From: Thermanaeromonas sp.
GTDB taxonomy: Bacteria > Bacillota > DSM-521 > Neomoorellales > Neomoorellaceae
Assembly: GCF_021890735.1 (NCBI RefSeq)
Contig: NZ_JAKKUR010000009.1
Location: forward strand, 1 to 55,940
Length of the DNA: 55,940 bases
Direction of reading: 5' to 3'
Part shown: positions 26,845 through 37,790 of the stretch, piece by piece
Layout: each line of letters begins with the position of its first letter
Numbering within the stretch: position 1 is the stretch's first letter
Notes under the pieces: model-generated
What the model saw: the letters and a program-made list of their open reading frames with translations, nothing else
What the model was told of the DNA's origin: nothing
The model's database searches: none
Position numbers and translations under genes: made by a program

Positions 26845-27594
26845 CTAAAACAGTCTGCCCAAATCTCCCAGTTCATACATGACAATGGCAAGGCAGGTCA
26901 AACCCGCTGTCTCCGTCCGTAAAATCCGCGGCCCTAGGTGTACCGGTATACCCCCCGCCTTACAGGCAAGCTCAACTTCCTTTTTACTTAATCCACCTTC
27001 TGGTCCCACAATCAAAGCCACAGGTTGGCCGGGAGATGCTCGTCCCAGCGCCCCCTTAAGGCCACAGCTCCTTTCCCCTTCCCAAAGAATCAAAAGCAGG
27101 GTTTCCGCAGGAATAACCCCCAAGGCCTCTTCCAATGTCCGGGGAAGCTCCACTGCCGGTATGTGGCCGCGCCGGCTCTGCTGTGCTGCCGCCCGGGCCA
27201 CCCTTTGCCACCGTTCTCTTTTGCGCAAGGCCGCTTCTTCATCCAGGCGAACTACCACCCTCTCCGTCAAAAGGGGAATTATCCGCTTCACCCCTAATTC
27301 TGTGCATTTTTCTACGATTAAATCCATCTTATCGCCTTTGGGTAACCCCTGCAGTAAAGTCACCGTTAAAGGCGGTTCTACGGAAGGCAGGTCTTCTAAA
27401 AGCTCAGCCTCCACTTCTCCTTCCAGGACGGCAGTAACCCTTCCACGAAATAAGCCTCCCCGCTCGTCGGCTAGGGTGATCTCTTCCCCGACTTTAAGGC
27501 GTAAAACCCGAGCAGCATGATGCCCAGTTTCTCCGGACAGCATCACTCTGGTGCCTTTGGAATGTCGGCCAGGTATAAAAAAATGGTGGGCCAC
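26845..27594 (-). CDS. rsmE: 16S rRNA (uracil-1498-N3)-methyltransferase RsmE
   Basis: A SPOUT-fold methyltransferase acting on U1498 of 16S rRNA. It has an N-terminal PUA-like domain and the C-terminal knot with LIVGPEGGLSKKEVELA and LGPRILRTETAGL. At 249 residues it is standard. It starts seven bases after prmA ends and is followed 11 bases later by mtaB. Confidence 0.96.
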   Translation of the reverse strand: MAHHFFIPGRHSKGTRVMLSGETGHHAARVLRLKVGEEITLADERGGLFRGRVTAVLEGEVEAELLEDLPSVEPPLTVTLLQGLPKGDKMDLIVEKCTELGVKRIIPLLTERVVVRLDEEAALRKRERWQRVARAAAQQSRRGHIPAVELPRTLEEALGVIPAETLLLILWEGERSCGLKGALGRASPGQPVALIVGPEGGLSKKEVELACKAGGIPVHLGPRILRTETAGLTCLAIVMYELGDLGRLF

Positions 27595-27600
27595 TCCGGC

Positions 27601-28467
27601 TCACCCTTTCTTTGCCGCTAAAGTTACCCAATCACTTTGGCTATCCTGTTTTATTAGACGAAAGCCGTGATTTTTAAGGGCTTCCAATATTTCAGCCTGG
27701 TGCGAGGCTAGAATACCACCTAATATAACATAACCTCCAGGCTTTAAAATTTTCGCGGCCTGAGGGAGAAGCTTAAGAAGTACGCTGGCAACTATATTAG
27801 CTATTATCATGTCAGCCCTCTTCGTAAACCCGGAGAGCAGGTCCCCCTCTTCCACCCTTACTGTACTCTGCACCCGGTTACGTTCTAAATTTTCCTTAGC
27901 CACCCTGACCGCTACCGGGTCGCTATCTACGGCTATTACTTCAGCAGCCCCCAACAAGGCAGCAGCAATAGCTAGAATACCGGACCCTGTACCCACATCA
28001 TAAACTATAAACCCCGGCTTTAGGAATTCTTCCAGGAACTTTAAGGCCATAACGGTGGTGGGGTGAGTACCCGTCCCGAAGGCCATTCCCGGATCAAGTT
28101 CGATTATCATTTCCCCCGGCCGGGCAGAATAATCCTCCCAGCTCGGCTTTACCACCAGGCGCTCGGTTACCTTGATTGGTTTATAGTATGCCTTCCAAGA
28201 GCTAGCCCAATCTTCTTCCTCTACCCACCGGGTGGTAAAAAAGGCATAGAAATCGGGAAAAAAATGCTCCAGTTCATTTGCCTTCTCTCTAAGTTCTTCC
28301 AGCCTGAGCTTCAGCAGAGGACCTTCGGGAAGGTAACCCCGCAGGGAGACCCGCCCATCGCCGCCTTCCTCTATAATCAGCCCCTGGACGCCCGCCTCAT
28401 AAAATAAATGAGCTACGGCTTCTGCAGCACATCTCGGGGTAGTAACAGTTATTTCCTGCCACTTCAT
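27601..28467 (-). CDS. prmA: ribosomal protein L11 methyltransferase PrmA
   Basis: Trimethylates ribosomal protein L11. The N-terminal substrate domain precedes a Rossmann methyltransferase domain: FGTGTHPTT near 131-139, motif I VYDVGTGSGILAIAA near 153-167, and the catalytic-site NIVASV (NxxA/S). At 288 residues it fits. It lies 10 bases after dnaJ, as in many Firmicutes. Confidence 0.97.
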   Translation of the reverse strand: MKWQEITVTTPRCAAEAVAHLFYEAGVQGLIIEEGGDGRVSLRGYLPEGPLLKLRLEELREKANELEHFFPDFYAFFTTRWVEEEDWASSWKAYYKPIKVTERLVVKPSWEDYSARPGEMIIELDPGMAFGTGTHPTTVMALKFLEEFLKPGFIVYDVGTGSGILAIAAALLGAAEVIAVDSDPVAVRVAKENLERNRVQSTVRVEEGDLLSGFTKRADMIIANIVASVLLKLLPQAAKILKPGGYVILGGILASHQAEILEALKNHGFRLIKQDSQSDWVTLAAKKG

Positions 28468-28477
28468 GATGAGTCTA

Positions 28478-29644
<1,167 letters not shown>

Positions 29645-29654
29645 TCACCGATTT

Positions 29655-31508
29655 TTATTTCTTATCATCATCCATAACTTTATACTCGGCATCTACTACG
29701 TTATCGCGACCTGAAGAGGGCCCTTCGGTACCCGTGGCCTGCCAGGCCTGGCCGCCGGTTTGCTGCCCGGTCTGCTGGTACACCTTGGTGGTAAGGGCAA
29801 AGACAGCCTGGGAGAGGGCTTCCATCTTTTCTTTAATCTTAGCAATGTCCTTGCCTCCCAGAGCATCCTGCAGTTCTTTTTTAGCCTGTTCAATCCTCTC
29901 GACATCGCTTTTATCGGCTTTTTCTTTGAACTCCTTAAGGGTACGTTCGGCCTGGTAAATGAGGGAATCCGCCTGGTTTCTGGTTTCTGCTTCCTCCTTG
30001 CGCCGGCGGTCAGCCTCGGCGTACATCTCGGCTTCCTTGATCATGCGCTGTATCTCTTCTTCGCTCAGGCCGCTCGACGACTTAATGGTGATGGCCTGCT
30101 GTTTGCCGGTAGCCAAATCCCTGGCCGATACGTGGACGATACCGTTCGCATCGATATCAAACTTGACTTCGATCTGGGGCACCCCTCGCGGCGCAGGCGG
30201 GATACCGGTAAGCTGGAACCGGCCGAGGCTCTTGTTGTCCGCCGCCATGGGGCGCTCGCCCTGGAGAACATGGATCTCAACCGTAGTCTGGTTGTCAGCC
30301 GCGGTAGTAAAGATCTGGCTTTTAGAGGTAGGAATCGTGGTATTCCGCTCGATGATCTTGGTGAACACTCCTCCCAAGGTCTCCACGCCCAGCGACAACG
30401 GCGTTACATCCAGCAGCAATATATCTTTGACCTCTCCAGCCAGCACGGCTCCTTGGATAGCTGCCCCCATGGCCACACATTCGTCTGGGTTAATACCCTT
30501 ATGGGGTTCTTTACCCAGTACCCTGCGCACTGTTTCCTGTACCAAGGGTACCCTGGTGGATCCACCGACTAGCAAGACCTTGTCTATGTCTTCGGGTCTG
30601 AGGCCCGCATCGGCTAAGGCCTGCTGTATGGGCTCCACCGTCTTCTCCACCAAGTCAGCGATAAGTTCTTCAAACTTGGCTCGCGTCAAAGTGACGTCCA
30701 GGTGTACCGGACCGCTAGAGGTTACCGCAATAAACGGCAGATTGATATTGGTACTGGTAACACTGGAAAGCTCAATTTTAGCCCTTTCCGCAGCTTCTTT
30801 AAGCCGCTGCATGGCCATGCGGTCCTGTCTTAAATCTACACCGTACTCGCGGCGGCAAATATCGATAAGCCAGTTCATTATCCTTTCGTCAAAATCGTCC
30901 CCACCCAAACGGTTGTTACCGCTGGTAGCTTTGACCTCAAAGACGCCGTCTCCCAGCTCTAAAATAGACACATCAAAGGTACCGCCGCCCAGGTCATAAA
31001 CGAGGATAGTCTGGTCCTCACCTTTATCTAACCCGTAGGCCAAAGAAGCAGCCGTGGGCTCATTTATAATACGTAGAACCTCTAAGCCTGCGATACGTCC
31101 AGCATCCCTTGTGGCCTGTCTCTGGCTATCTGTAAAGTAAGCCGGAACAGTGATAACAGCCTGGGTGATCTTTTCCCCCAGATAGGCCTCGGCATCAGCC
31201 TTGAGTTTCTGGAGGATCATAGCTGAGATTTCCTGGGGAGTGTACTCTTTATCGTCTATCCTTACCTTATAATTGGTCCCCATGTGCCGTTTAATGGAAA
31301 TAACAGTACGCTCAGGGTTGGTGATGGCCTGGCGCTTAGCGGCTAGGCCTACCAGGCGTTCGCCGTCCTTAGTAAAGGCTACTACCGAAGGAGTGGTTCT
31401 ACCGCCTTCAGCGTTAGGTATTACCACAGCTTCGCCGCCTTCCATTATGGCCATACAGGAGTTGGTAGTTCCGAGATCGATTCCTAAAACTTTACTTTTC
31501 TTACCCAT
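29655..31508 (-). CDS. dnaK: chaperone DnaK (Hsp70)
   Basis: ATP-driven Hsp70 chaperone, 617 residues. The nucleotide-binding domain starts [17 protein letters not shown] and includes [14 protein letters not shown] and [15 protein letters not shown]. The substrate domain follows from about 385, and the helical lid ends in [14 protein letters not shown], the C-terminal signature EY-V-DDDK type. It is the third gene of the hrcA-grpE-dnaK-dnaJ operon. Confidence 0.99.
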   Translation of the reverse strand: MGKKSKVLGIDLGTTNSCMAIMEGGEAVVIPNAEGGRTTPSVVAFTKDGERLVGLAAKRQAITNPERTVISIKRHMGTNYKVRIDDKEYTPQEISAMILQKLKADAEAYLGEKITQAVITVPAYFTDSQRQATRDAGRIAGLEVLRIINEPTAASLAYGLDKGEDQTILVYDLGGGTFDVSILELGDGVFEVKATSGNNRLGGDDFDERIMNWLIDICRREYGVDLRQDRMAMQRLKEAAERAKIELSSVTSTNINLPFIAVTSSGPVHLDVTLTRAKFEELIADLVEKTVEPIQQALADAGLRPEDIDKVLLVGGSTRVPLVQETVRRVLGKEPHKGINPDECVAMGAAIQGAVLAGEVKDILLLDVTPLSLGVETLGGVFTKIIERNTTIPTSKSQIFTTAADNQTTVEIHVLQGERPMAADNKSLGRFQLTGIPPAPRGVPQIEVKFDIDANGIVHVSARDLATGKQQAITIKSSSGLSEEEIQRMIKEAEMYAEADRRRKEEAETRNQADSLIYQAERTLKEFKEKADKSDVERIEQAKKELQDALGGKDIAKIKEKMEALSQAVFALTTKVYQQTGQQTGGQAWQATGTEGPSSGRDNVVDAEYKVMDDDKK

Positions 31509-31552
31509 AAATCAAAACACCTCCTCAAGAGGCTCGTAAAGATTAGTCACGA

Positions 31553-32287
31553 CTAAGATTCTTCCTTCTTATCTTCTGTACTGGCCTCCGGCGGAGGAGC
31601 AGGGGGAACAGCTACCTTCACCAAGGCAGGGCGTAAAAGCTTACCCTTCAACAGATACCCTTTACGGAGCTCCGCAGTGACCGTATTATATTGGCCGGCT
31701 TCTGAAGCCTCCTCTGTGGCCACTGCCTCGTGCTGGAAAGGATCAAAGGGCCGGCCTACTGCTTCTATAGGGGTAAGCCCCTCCCGGCTCAACACTTCTA
31801 GCAACTGGCGCCAAACCATTTCCACTCCGGACACAAAAGCTTCCTTTTCTCCCCCGGTTTTGGCCGCTGCCAGAGCCAGCTCTAAGTTATCCAACACAGG
31901 GAGCAACTCTTTGATAAGGCCGGCTGTCGCTGTCTCCTTCATCTCCTGCTGCTCCCGCCGGACTCGCTTACGATAGTTATCAAAATCAGCGTGCAGGCGG
32001 ATAAGCTGCGAACGTAAGGATTCTACTTCTTCTTTTAAAGCGGCTATCTCTTGTTCCCGGACATCCCTTTCTGCTTCTGCTTCTTTTCCTTCTACTTCTT
32101 CTCCTTCCACCTTTACTTCGGGTGGCGCTTCCTCTACTTCTCCGGCTGGAACCCCCTCAGCTTCTTCCTTACTGGAGACGGGAACCTCTTCGGGCGCTTC
32201 TGTGGGCTGGTCTACTTCTTTGCCTTCGGGTTCTAATTTCACCTGTTGGCCTCCTTCAAATTTAACCTTGCTTCCTTCACAAACCAT
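31553..32287 (-). CDS. grpE: nucleotide exchange factor GrpE
   Basis: Releases ADP from DnaK. A long acidic, low-complexity N-terminal tail (about 1-70, many Glu, Val and Pro) precedes the dimeric coiled coil (EIAALKEEVESLRSQLIRL) and the C-terminal beta domain with PFDPFQHEAV and GYLLKGKLLRPALV. The frame extends to an ATG at 32305, but AAAGGG lies five bases before the ATG at 32287, so the latter is preferred (244 residues). The tail is longer than in many GrpE proteins. Confidence 0.95.
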   Translation of the reverse strand: MVCEGSKVKFEGGQQVKLEPEGKEVDQPTEAPEEVPVSSKEEAEGVPAGEVEEAPPEVKVEGEEVEGKEAEAERDVREQEIAALKEEVESLRSQLIRLHADFDNYRKRVRREQQEMKETATAGLIKELLPVLDNLELALAAAKTGGEKEAFVSGVEMVWRQLLEVLSREGLTPIEAVGRPFDPFQHEAVATEEASEAGQYNTVTAELRKGYLLKGKLLRPALVKVAVPPAPPPEASTEDKKEES

Positions 32288-32313
32288 ATTAACCCTTTCC
32301 TCCATTCCCTTTC

Positions 32314-32347
32314 GGAAAAAAGGCCAGCGCCATTAATGCACCGGCCT
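32314..32347 (-). terminator. terminator or attenuator between hrcA and grpE
   Basis: On the minus strand AGGCC (32347-32343) pairs with GGCCT (32325-32321), extended inward by weaker pairs around an ATTAAT loop, and seven T-type bases follow. It lies inside the heat-shock operon after hrcA and before grpE, so part of the transcripts would end after hrcA. Confidence 0.6.
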
Positions 32348-32381
32348 CAGACCTCTTTTTTAAAAAGTTATCCAAAACACT

Positions 32382-33416
32382 TCATCCGCAGAGCCTTTCT
32401 AAGGCTCGAGAAAGATTTTGTGCCACGTATTCCAAAATAGAGATCGTGCGGGAATAATCCATACGAGTGGGTCCTAAAACCCCTACATTACCGATAACCT
32501 CGCCATTTATTTCATAAGTGACGGTTAGGACACTGCACTTGCTTATTCCCTGGTATTTATTTTCCCGGCCGATTTTTATGGTTAACCCGGCCGGCGGCCC
32601 CTGGGCAAAAAGCTCCCGCAGGGTATCCGCCTGCCCCAGGATAGACAGCAAGCTCTTTACCTTGTTGATATCCCTAAACTCAGGCTGCTCAAAGAGGTTT
32701 AACGTCCCCTCCAGGAAAATCTTCTCTTCTTTCTCTAGCTTGCTCAACCGCTCTAAAAGCTCCATTAACAAAGAACAGAGCTCCCGGTGTTCGGCCACCA
32801 ATTCCCTGTAGATATCATTCAAAATACTAGGTTTAAGCTCTTCCAAAATTATTCCCTGAAGCCGGTGGTTTAAAAGGCGCGAAACACGCTCCAGCTCAAA
32901 CTGGCTGATCCCGCAGGGTACGCTGAAAAAGTGGTGTTCTACTAGACCGTTGCTGGTAACCACTACCAACAAAGCCCGGCCAGGGGAAACATGGAAGAGC
33001 TGCACCTGCCTGATATAAGCCCGGCCCTGATAAGGTCCTAATCCCACAGCAGCTAAATTGGTCATCTCGGCCAGGAGGCGGGTGGCCTCGGCCAATACCT
33101 GCTCTATTTCTCCTAGTTTCTGCTCGAACCGGCTTCGGATATAATCTTTTTCACTTTGGGAAAGCTCCTGCCGCTCCATGAGACAATCCACATAATACCG
33201 GTAGCCCAGATCAGAAGGCACCCGGCCGGCTGAGGTATGGGGTTGCTCAAGTAAACCGAGTTCTTCTAAATCTGCCATTTCATTCCGTATGGTAGCCGGG
33301 CTTACGCCTAAATTATAACGCCGTGCGATAGTACGTGACCCTACCGGTTCGCCGGTGGCAATATAGTCTAATATTATAGCCTCTAATATCTTCCTCTTTC
33401 GTCCCTCCACCCGCAC
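32382..33416 (-). CDS. hrcA: heat-inducible transcription repressor HrcA
   Basis: Represses the class I heat-shock operon by binding CIRCE, with its activity dependent on GroEL. It has an N-terminal winged helix (about 1-75, GEPVGSRTIARRYNLGVSPA), a GAF-like core and an inserted dimerisation region; 344 residues is normal. It is the first gene of the operon and lies just downstream of the CIRCE element, so it controls itself. GTG start at 33416; a GTG at 33410 is also possible. Confidence 0.98.
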   Translation of the reverse strand: MRVEGRKRKILEAIILDYIATGEPVGSRTIARRYNLGVSPATIRNEMADLEELGLLEQPHTSAGRVPSDLGYRYYVDCLMERQELSQSEKDYIRSRFEQKLGEIEQVLAEATRLLAEMTNLAAVGLGPYQGRAYIRQVQLFHVSPGRALLVVVTSNGLVEHHFFSVPCGISQFELERVSRLLNHRLQGIILEELKPSILNDIYRELVAEHRELCSLLMELLERLSKLEKEEKIFLEGTLNLFEQPEFRDINKVKSLLSILGQADTLRELFAQGPPAGLTIKIGRENKYQGISKCSVLTVTYEINGEVIGNVGVLGPTRMDYSRTISILEYVAQNLSRALERLCG

Positions 33417-33437
33417 CCTGCCTCACCTTTTCCCGAC

Positions 33438-33464
33438 TTAGCACTCTAAATTATAGAGTGCTAA
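33438..33464 (-). promoter_or_regulatory. CIRCE operator
   Basis: A perfect CIRCE inverted repeat, TTAGCACTC (33438-33446), 9 bases, GAGTGCTAA (33456-33464). It lies in the predicted 5' leader of the hrcA transcript and is the HrcA binding site. No second copy was seen elsewhere in the window. Confidence 0.98.
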
Positions 33465-33477
33465 AACTTTCATTAAC

Positions 33478-33506
33478 AACATAGCACCGGCTTTTTGATT
33501 TGTCAA
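33478..33506 (-). promoter_or_regulatory. sigma-A promoter of the hrcA-grpE-dnaK-dnaJ operon
   Basis: TTGACA (33506-33501) and TATGTT (33483-33478) read on the minus strand with a 17-base spacer. The expected start near 33471 is seven bases before the CIRCE element. Confidence 0.8.
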
Positions 33507-33520
33507 GCAAATTCGGGGGG

Positions 33521-34648
33521 TTAAACAAAAGCCAGGAAGACTTCGTTGGCCAGGGGCAAGCCCTTTTCTGTTATAACCATGCGCCCCTCCCTTATCTCTA
33601 CCAGACCTGAGCTAACAAGGCGCTCTATTTCCGGCCCGTATACCGACATAAGCTCTTCCCCAAACCGGTCTTTAAATTCCTTAAGGCTTATACCTTTGCG
33701 CAACCGCAAACCTAAAAAAAGGGTTTCCCCCATCTTCTGACGCCGGTCTAGCTCTTCTTCCTCGGCTACCGGGAGCTTGCCTTCCTCCAGGGACCGGCAG
33801 TAATTTTCTATGGCAATCTCATTTTGCCATCTTTTACCCCTCCAGTGAGACGCGGCAGCCGCGCCTAGTCCCAAATAATCCTGGTTCTCCCAATAACTTA
33901 GGTTATGGCGGCACTTAAAGCCCAGTCGAGCAAAGTTGGATATCTCGTAGTGCTCGAAGCCTGCTTCCTTAAGTTTCTGGCAGGCAAGCCCGTACATGGA
34001 TAGAACTTCTTCCTCTGCGGGAAGAAGTAAATCGCCCAGCATTTGTCTCCTACCCCAGGGAGTATCTATAGATAATTCTAGGGCATAAGTAGAGACGTGT
34101 TCGGGATAAAGCTTTATGGCCTGATTTAGTGTATCTTCCCACTGGGAGAAGGTTTGACCGGGTAGCCCGTAAATCAGGTCCAGATTAATATTGCTAAAAC
34201 CGGCTTCTCGTGCCCAATAGAAAGCCTGGTAGATATCCTTGGCCTGGTGAACCCTCCCCATGGCCTTAAGCAATGCGTCATCAAAGCTTTGAGCCCCCAA
34301 GGATAGGCGGTTTACGCCAGCCAGCCGCAAAAGCTCTAGTTTCTTAGGAGTTAAGGTGCCGGGATTAGCCTCTAAAGTAATTTCCGCTTCTTCTTCAATA
34401 CCAAAAATATTCCGGACCCTCTCAATTATATCCAGCAATTCTTCTCCTGAAAGATAAGAAGGGGTCCCCCCGCCTAAATAAAGGGTGGAAATCTTTCTCG
34501 GCTGAAAACGGGCAGCCACTAACTCCATCTCTTTAAACAAGGCAGCCAAATAGCGCCGCACCTGCCCGCGAGGAATCCCGGCGTAGGAAATAAAATCACA
34601 ATAGTTGCACTTCTTAAGGCAAAAGGGAAGATGGATATAAAGATGCAT
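33521..34648 (-). CDS. hemW: heme chaperone HemW (radical SAM)
   Basis: A radical SAM protein once annotated as a coproporphyrinogen III oxidase; current evidence supports insertion of heme into proteins. The motif is CLKKCNYCDF near residue 10-19, followed by GGGTPSYLSG and LGAQSFDD. It has 375 residues, with the HemW C-terminal winged domain. The family lacks the extra Cys of HemN. It starts one base after the lepA stop, so it is probably co-expressed with lepA. Confidence 0.95.
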   Translation of the reverse strand: MHLYIHLPFCLKKCNYCDFISYAGIPRGQVRRYLAALFKEMELVAARFQPRKISTLYLGGGTPSYLSGEELLDIIERVRNIFGIEEEAEITLEANPGTLTPKKLELLRLAGVNRLSLGAQSFDDALLKAMGRVHQAKDIYQAFYWAREAGFSNINLDLIYGLPGQTFSQWEDTLNQAIKLYPEHVSTYALELSIDTPWGRRQMLGDLLLPAEEEVLSMYGLACQKLKEAGFEHYEISNFARLGFKCRHNLSYWENQDYLGLGAAAASHWRGKRWQNEIAIENYCRSLEEGKLPVAEEEELDRRQKMGETLFLGLRLRKGISLKEFKDRFGEELMSVYGPEIERLVSSGLVEIREGRMVITEKGLPLANEVFLAFV

Positions 34649-34649
34649 T

Positions 34650-36458
34650 CTAATCTATCCTCAGCACAGCCATGAAGGCTTCCTGGGGTATTTCTACCTT
34701 GCCCAGCTTTTTTAGCCTCTTCTTCCCTTCTTTTTGCTTTTCCAGAAGCTTGCGCTTGCGGGTAACATCGCCACCGTAACATTTAGCCAAAACGTTTTTA
34801 CGCAAGGCCCGGATGGTCTCCCGGGCGATAACCCTGCTCCCGATGGCCGCTTGTATAGGCACATCGAAGAGCTGCCGGGGAATGAGCTCCTTTAATCTTT
34901 CCACTAAAGCCCTGCCACGCTGGTATGCCCGGTCCCGGTGGACTATCACCGATAAGGCATCTACTACTTCATTGTTTATCAAGATATCCAGTTTTACCAA
35001 GTCAGAGGGACGGTAACCTATAAGCTCATAATCTAGAGACGCATATCCCCGAGTCCTGGATTTAAGCTGGTCAAAGAAATCATAGATAATCTCCGCCAAG
35101 GGTAGCTCATAAGTCAGGACCACCCGCTTTTCCGAAAGATACTCCATGGAGACAAACTCGCCCCTTCTATCCTGGCAAAGCTCCATCACCGCACCTACAT
35201 ATTCAGTAGGCAGCATCAGAGTAGCCTTAACGTAAGGCTCCTCTATGGTAGCTATACTCCCCGGTGGCGGAAGGCGGGTAGGGTTATCAATATGAAGGAC
35301 TTCCCCGTTGGTGCGGGTCACCCGGTAAACTACGCTGGGAGCCGTAGTAATCAGCTCCAGACCGTATTCCCTCTCCAACCGTTCTTGGACAATCTCCATG
35401 TGCAAAAGGCCCAAAAAACCGCAGCGGAAGCCGAAACCGAGCGCTGCTGAAGTTTCGGGTTCAAAGACAAGGGCGGCATCGTTTAGCTGGAGTTTTTCCA
35501 GAGCCTCCTTAAGTTCCTCGTACTTCTCAGAATCCACCGGGTAAAGGCCGCAATAGACCATGGGAGTTACGGGCCGGTACCCGGGCAAGGGATGTGCGGC
35601 CGGCCTTTCCGCTGAAGTTATGGTATCTCCGACACGGGTATCCCGCACGTTTTTAATGCTGGCCGCCAGGTACCCCACTTCCCCGGCCTCCAGAGCCTCC
35701 ACCGGCCGGGGCCTAGGAGTAAATACTCCCACTTCGGTAACCTCGAATTCCTTGCCTGTAGACATCATACGGATGACCATGCCTTTAGTTAAGCGGCCGT
35801 TGGCCACCCGCACATAAGGGATGGCTCCACGGTAGGAATCGAAATAAGAATCAAAAATAAGGGCTTGTAGAGGTGCGTCTGGATCCCCTTCCGGCGGTGG
35901 GATACGGCTGACAATGGCTTCTAAGATCTCTTCAATCCCGTATCCCGTCTTGGCTGAAGCAAGTATGGCCTGGCTTCCGTCCAGTCCCAAGACCTCTTCC
36001 AGCTCGCGGCGTACCCGCTCGGGTTCAGCATTGAGCAGATCGATTTTATTGATAACGGGTATAATCTCCAAATTATGCTCCAGGGCCAAATATAAGTTGG
36101 CAACAGTTTGGGCTTCTACTCCCTGGCTGGCGTCCACCACCAGCAAGGCCCCTTCGCACGCAGCCAGGCTCCTGGAGACTTCATACGTAAAATCTACATG
36201 GCCAGGAGTATCGATCAAATTAAGGATGTACTCTTGGCCGTCACGGGCACGGTAAACCAGCCGCACCGCCTGAAGTTTAATGGTTATGCCCCGTTCGCGC
36301 TCCAGTTCCATGGTATCCAACACCTGGTCTACCATTTCGCGCGGGCTAAGGGCACCGGTATACTCTAGCAGACGGTCGGCTAAGGTAGATTTGCCATGAT
36401 CGATATGGGCTATAATACAGAAATTACGGATACGCTCCTGCTTGGTCAAGGTAGTCAA
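34650..36458 (-). CDS. lepA: elongation factor 4 (LepA)
   Basis: A ribosome-associated GTPase linked to 30S biogenesis and back-translocation. G1 AHIDHGKST is near 17-25, G3 DTPGHVDF near 87-94, G4 NKIDLL near 137-142, and the C-terminal domain with the LepA-specific CTD closes the protein. It has 602 residues. lepA, hemW and hrcA are in the Bacillus order. Confidence 0.99.
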   Translation of the reverse strand: MTTLTKQERIRNFCIIAHIDHGKSTLADRLLEYTGALSPREMVDQVLDTMELERERGITIKLQAVRLVYRARDGQEYILNLIDTPGHVDFTYEVSRSLAACEGALLVVDASQGVEAQTVANLYLALEHNLEIIPVINKIDLLNAEPERVRRELEEVLGLDGSQAILASAKTGYGIEEILEAIVSRIPPPEGDPDAPLQALIFDSYFDSYRGAIPYVRVANGRLTKGMVIRMMSTGKEFEVTEVGVFTPRPRPVEALEAGEVGYLAASIKNVRDTRVGDTITSAERPAAHPLPGYRPVTPMVYCGLYPVDSEKYEELKEALEKLQLNDAALVFEPETSAALGFGFRCGFLGLLHMEIVQERLEREYGLELITTAPSVVYRVTRTNGEVLHIDNPTRLPPPGSIATIEEPYVKATLMLPTEYVGAVMELCQDRRGEFVSMEYLSEKRVVLTYELPLAEIIYDFFDQLKSRTRGYASLDYELIGYRPSDLVKLDILINNEVVDALSVIVHRDRAYQRGRALVERLKELIPRQLFDVPIQAAIGSRVIARETIRALRKNVLAKCYGGDVTRKRKLLEKQKEGKKRLKKLGKVEIPQEAFMAVLRID

Positions 36459-36487
36459 AACCTCCTGGCCCTGATTATAGCAAAAAG

Positions 36488-36512
36488 CGAGCCCGGCTTA
36501 AAGCCGGGCCCT
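36488..36512 (-). terminator. terminator upstream of lepA
   Basis: On the minus strand GCCCGGC (36509-36503) pairs with GCCGGGC (36497-36491), followed by TCGCTTTTTG. It ends the upstream membrane-protein transcript; a lepA promoter must lie between it and 36458 or within the gene ahead. Confidence 0.7.
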
Positions 36513-36555
36513 TTGGTATATCCTTGCTCCTGCTAGTACACCATATACATTTACT

Positions 36556-36894
36556 TTAGCGGAGCTCTGTAGGGACAAAGGCATCAATAACGCCGATCAC
36601 CAGAGCAGCGAGGAGTGCCCCTAAAATATTTACTTGCAAAAACTGAGGTATGAGGAATTGAGCTAGATAAATTACTACTGCCGCTACCAGAAAACCTACG
36701 ATACCCCGTCCGTGAGGTGAAATGCGCTTACCTAGCAGAGCTTCTATTACCCAACCCAGTACGGCGATGACTACCGCCGCTACGAGAGCACCGGTGAAGC
36801 CCGCTACTCTGATGCCCGGCAACAAGTAAGCTACAAGCATCAACACCAGGGCTGATACGATAAATCTAATCACCGCTCCTAGCCAATTTTGCAC
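36556..36894 (-). CDS. four-helix membrane protein, phage holin family 4 (PF04020-type)
   Basis: A hydrophobic protein of 112 residues with four membrane helices (about 5-25, 30-52, 63-83, 88-106) and the signature Pro-Gly after the first helix (LLPGIRVAGFTGALVAAVV). This fits the YvlD-like 'phage holin superfamily IV' proteins, which are chromosomal and not tied to prophages. The function is unknown. It follows larB with 65 bases between and is followed by a terminator. Confidence 0.8.
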   Translation of the reverse strand: MQNWLGAVIRFIVSALVLMLVAYLLPGIRVAGFTGALVAAVVIAVLGWVIEALLGKRISPHGRGIVGFLVAAVVIYLAQFLIPQFLQVNILGALLAALVIGVIDAFVPTELR

Positions 36895-36959
36895 TTACTC
36901 CACCTCCTTTCCCATTCCTCCATAGCTTTACCCAAAAGGAGGTGGATTATACTAACTAC

Positions 36960-37712
36960 TTACCTTTTCAACCGTGTGATAGCCGTGGCCAGGGCTGCTG
37001 CCCCAAAACCGTTATCAATATTTACTACACCTACCCCTATAGCGCAGCTGTTAAGCATGGTCAAAAGGGCAGCCAAACCCCCGAAGCTGGCCCCGTATCC
37101 TACGCTTGTAGGTACGGCAATAACTGGCTGGGAAACCATACCTGCTACCACGCTAGCTAAAGCTCCCTCCATCCCTGCCACGACAATAATAACGTCGGCC
37201 TCCCGGACTCTGTCCATCTGGTCCAGCAGCCGGTGTATGCCTGCTACTCCCACATCATAAATTCTTACCACCTCATTGCCCATAACTTCGGCCGTAACCG
37301 CCGCCTCCTCAGCTACAGGTAAGTCCGCCGTGCCTGCGCTTAAAACAGCCACCCTGCCTCCTGTAGGGGGTATCTCACCGGCAGGTATCACTATGGTTCG
37401 GGCCAGGGAATTAAACTGAGCCAAAGGTAGTTCTGAGCGTACCTGCTGAAAAACCTCTTCCGTAGTTCTGGTAACCAATACGGTACTGCCAGCTTCATAA
37501 AGGCGGCGGCAGATAGCCACAATTTGCTCCTTTGTTTTACCCTGCCCGAAAATTACCTCAGGGAAACCCTGGCGTAAAGCTCTATGATGGTCGATCTTAG
37601 CGTAAAACAGGTCTTCATAACTTAAGTTTTTTAAACGCTTCAGCGCCTCCTCAACGTCTACCCGGCCTTCACGCACAGCTTCAAGGAGCTCTTTGAGCTT
37701 GTTTTCCGTCAA
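36960..37712 (-). CDS. larB: LarB-type protein (nickel pincer cofactor biosynthesis)
   Basis: A 250-residue protein related to PurE with the segments AGTADLPVAEEAAVTAEVMG and VSQPVIAVPTSVGYGAS, which match LarB. LarB carboxylates and hydrolyses nicotinic acid adenine dinucleotide in making the nickel-pincer cofactor of lactate racemase and relatives. No larA, larC or larE is in the window. A TTG start lies 10 bases after AAAGGAGG. It is divergent from spoIIP. Confidence 0.88.
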   Translation of the reverse strand: MTENKLKELLEAVREGRVDVEEALKRLKNLSYEDLFYAKIDHHRALRQGFPEVIFGQGKTKEQIVAICRRLYEAGSTVLVTRTTEEVFQQVRSELPLAQFNSLARTIVIPAGEIPPTGGRVAVLSAGTADLPVAEEAAVTAEVMGNEVVRIYDVGVAGIHRLLDQMDRVREADVIIVVAGMEGALASVVAGMVSQPVIAVPTSVGYGASFGGLAALLTMLNSCAIGVGVVNIDNGFGAAALATAITRLKR

Positions 37713-37790
37713 AGGGTTCGCCTCCTTTTAGCTACTGGTCTAAAAAGAACGTTACAGGAATAAAATGGGTGTAGCGGGGGGGATAAACCC

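Noticed and set aside
29959-30999. Long plus-strand ORF (346 codons) inside dnaK
   Set aside because: Antisense open frames are a known by-product of codon bias in dnaK; the protein is Ser-rich with no family match, and dnaK is intact on the other strand.
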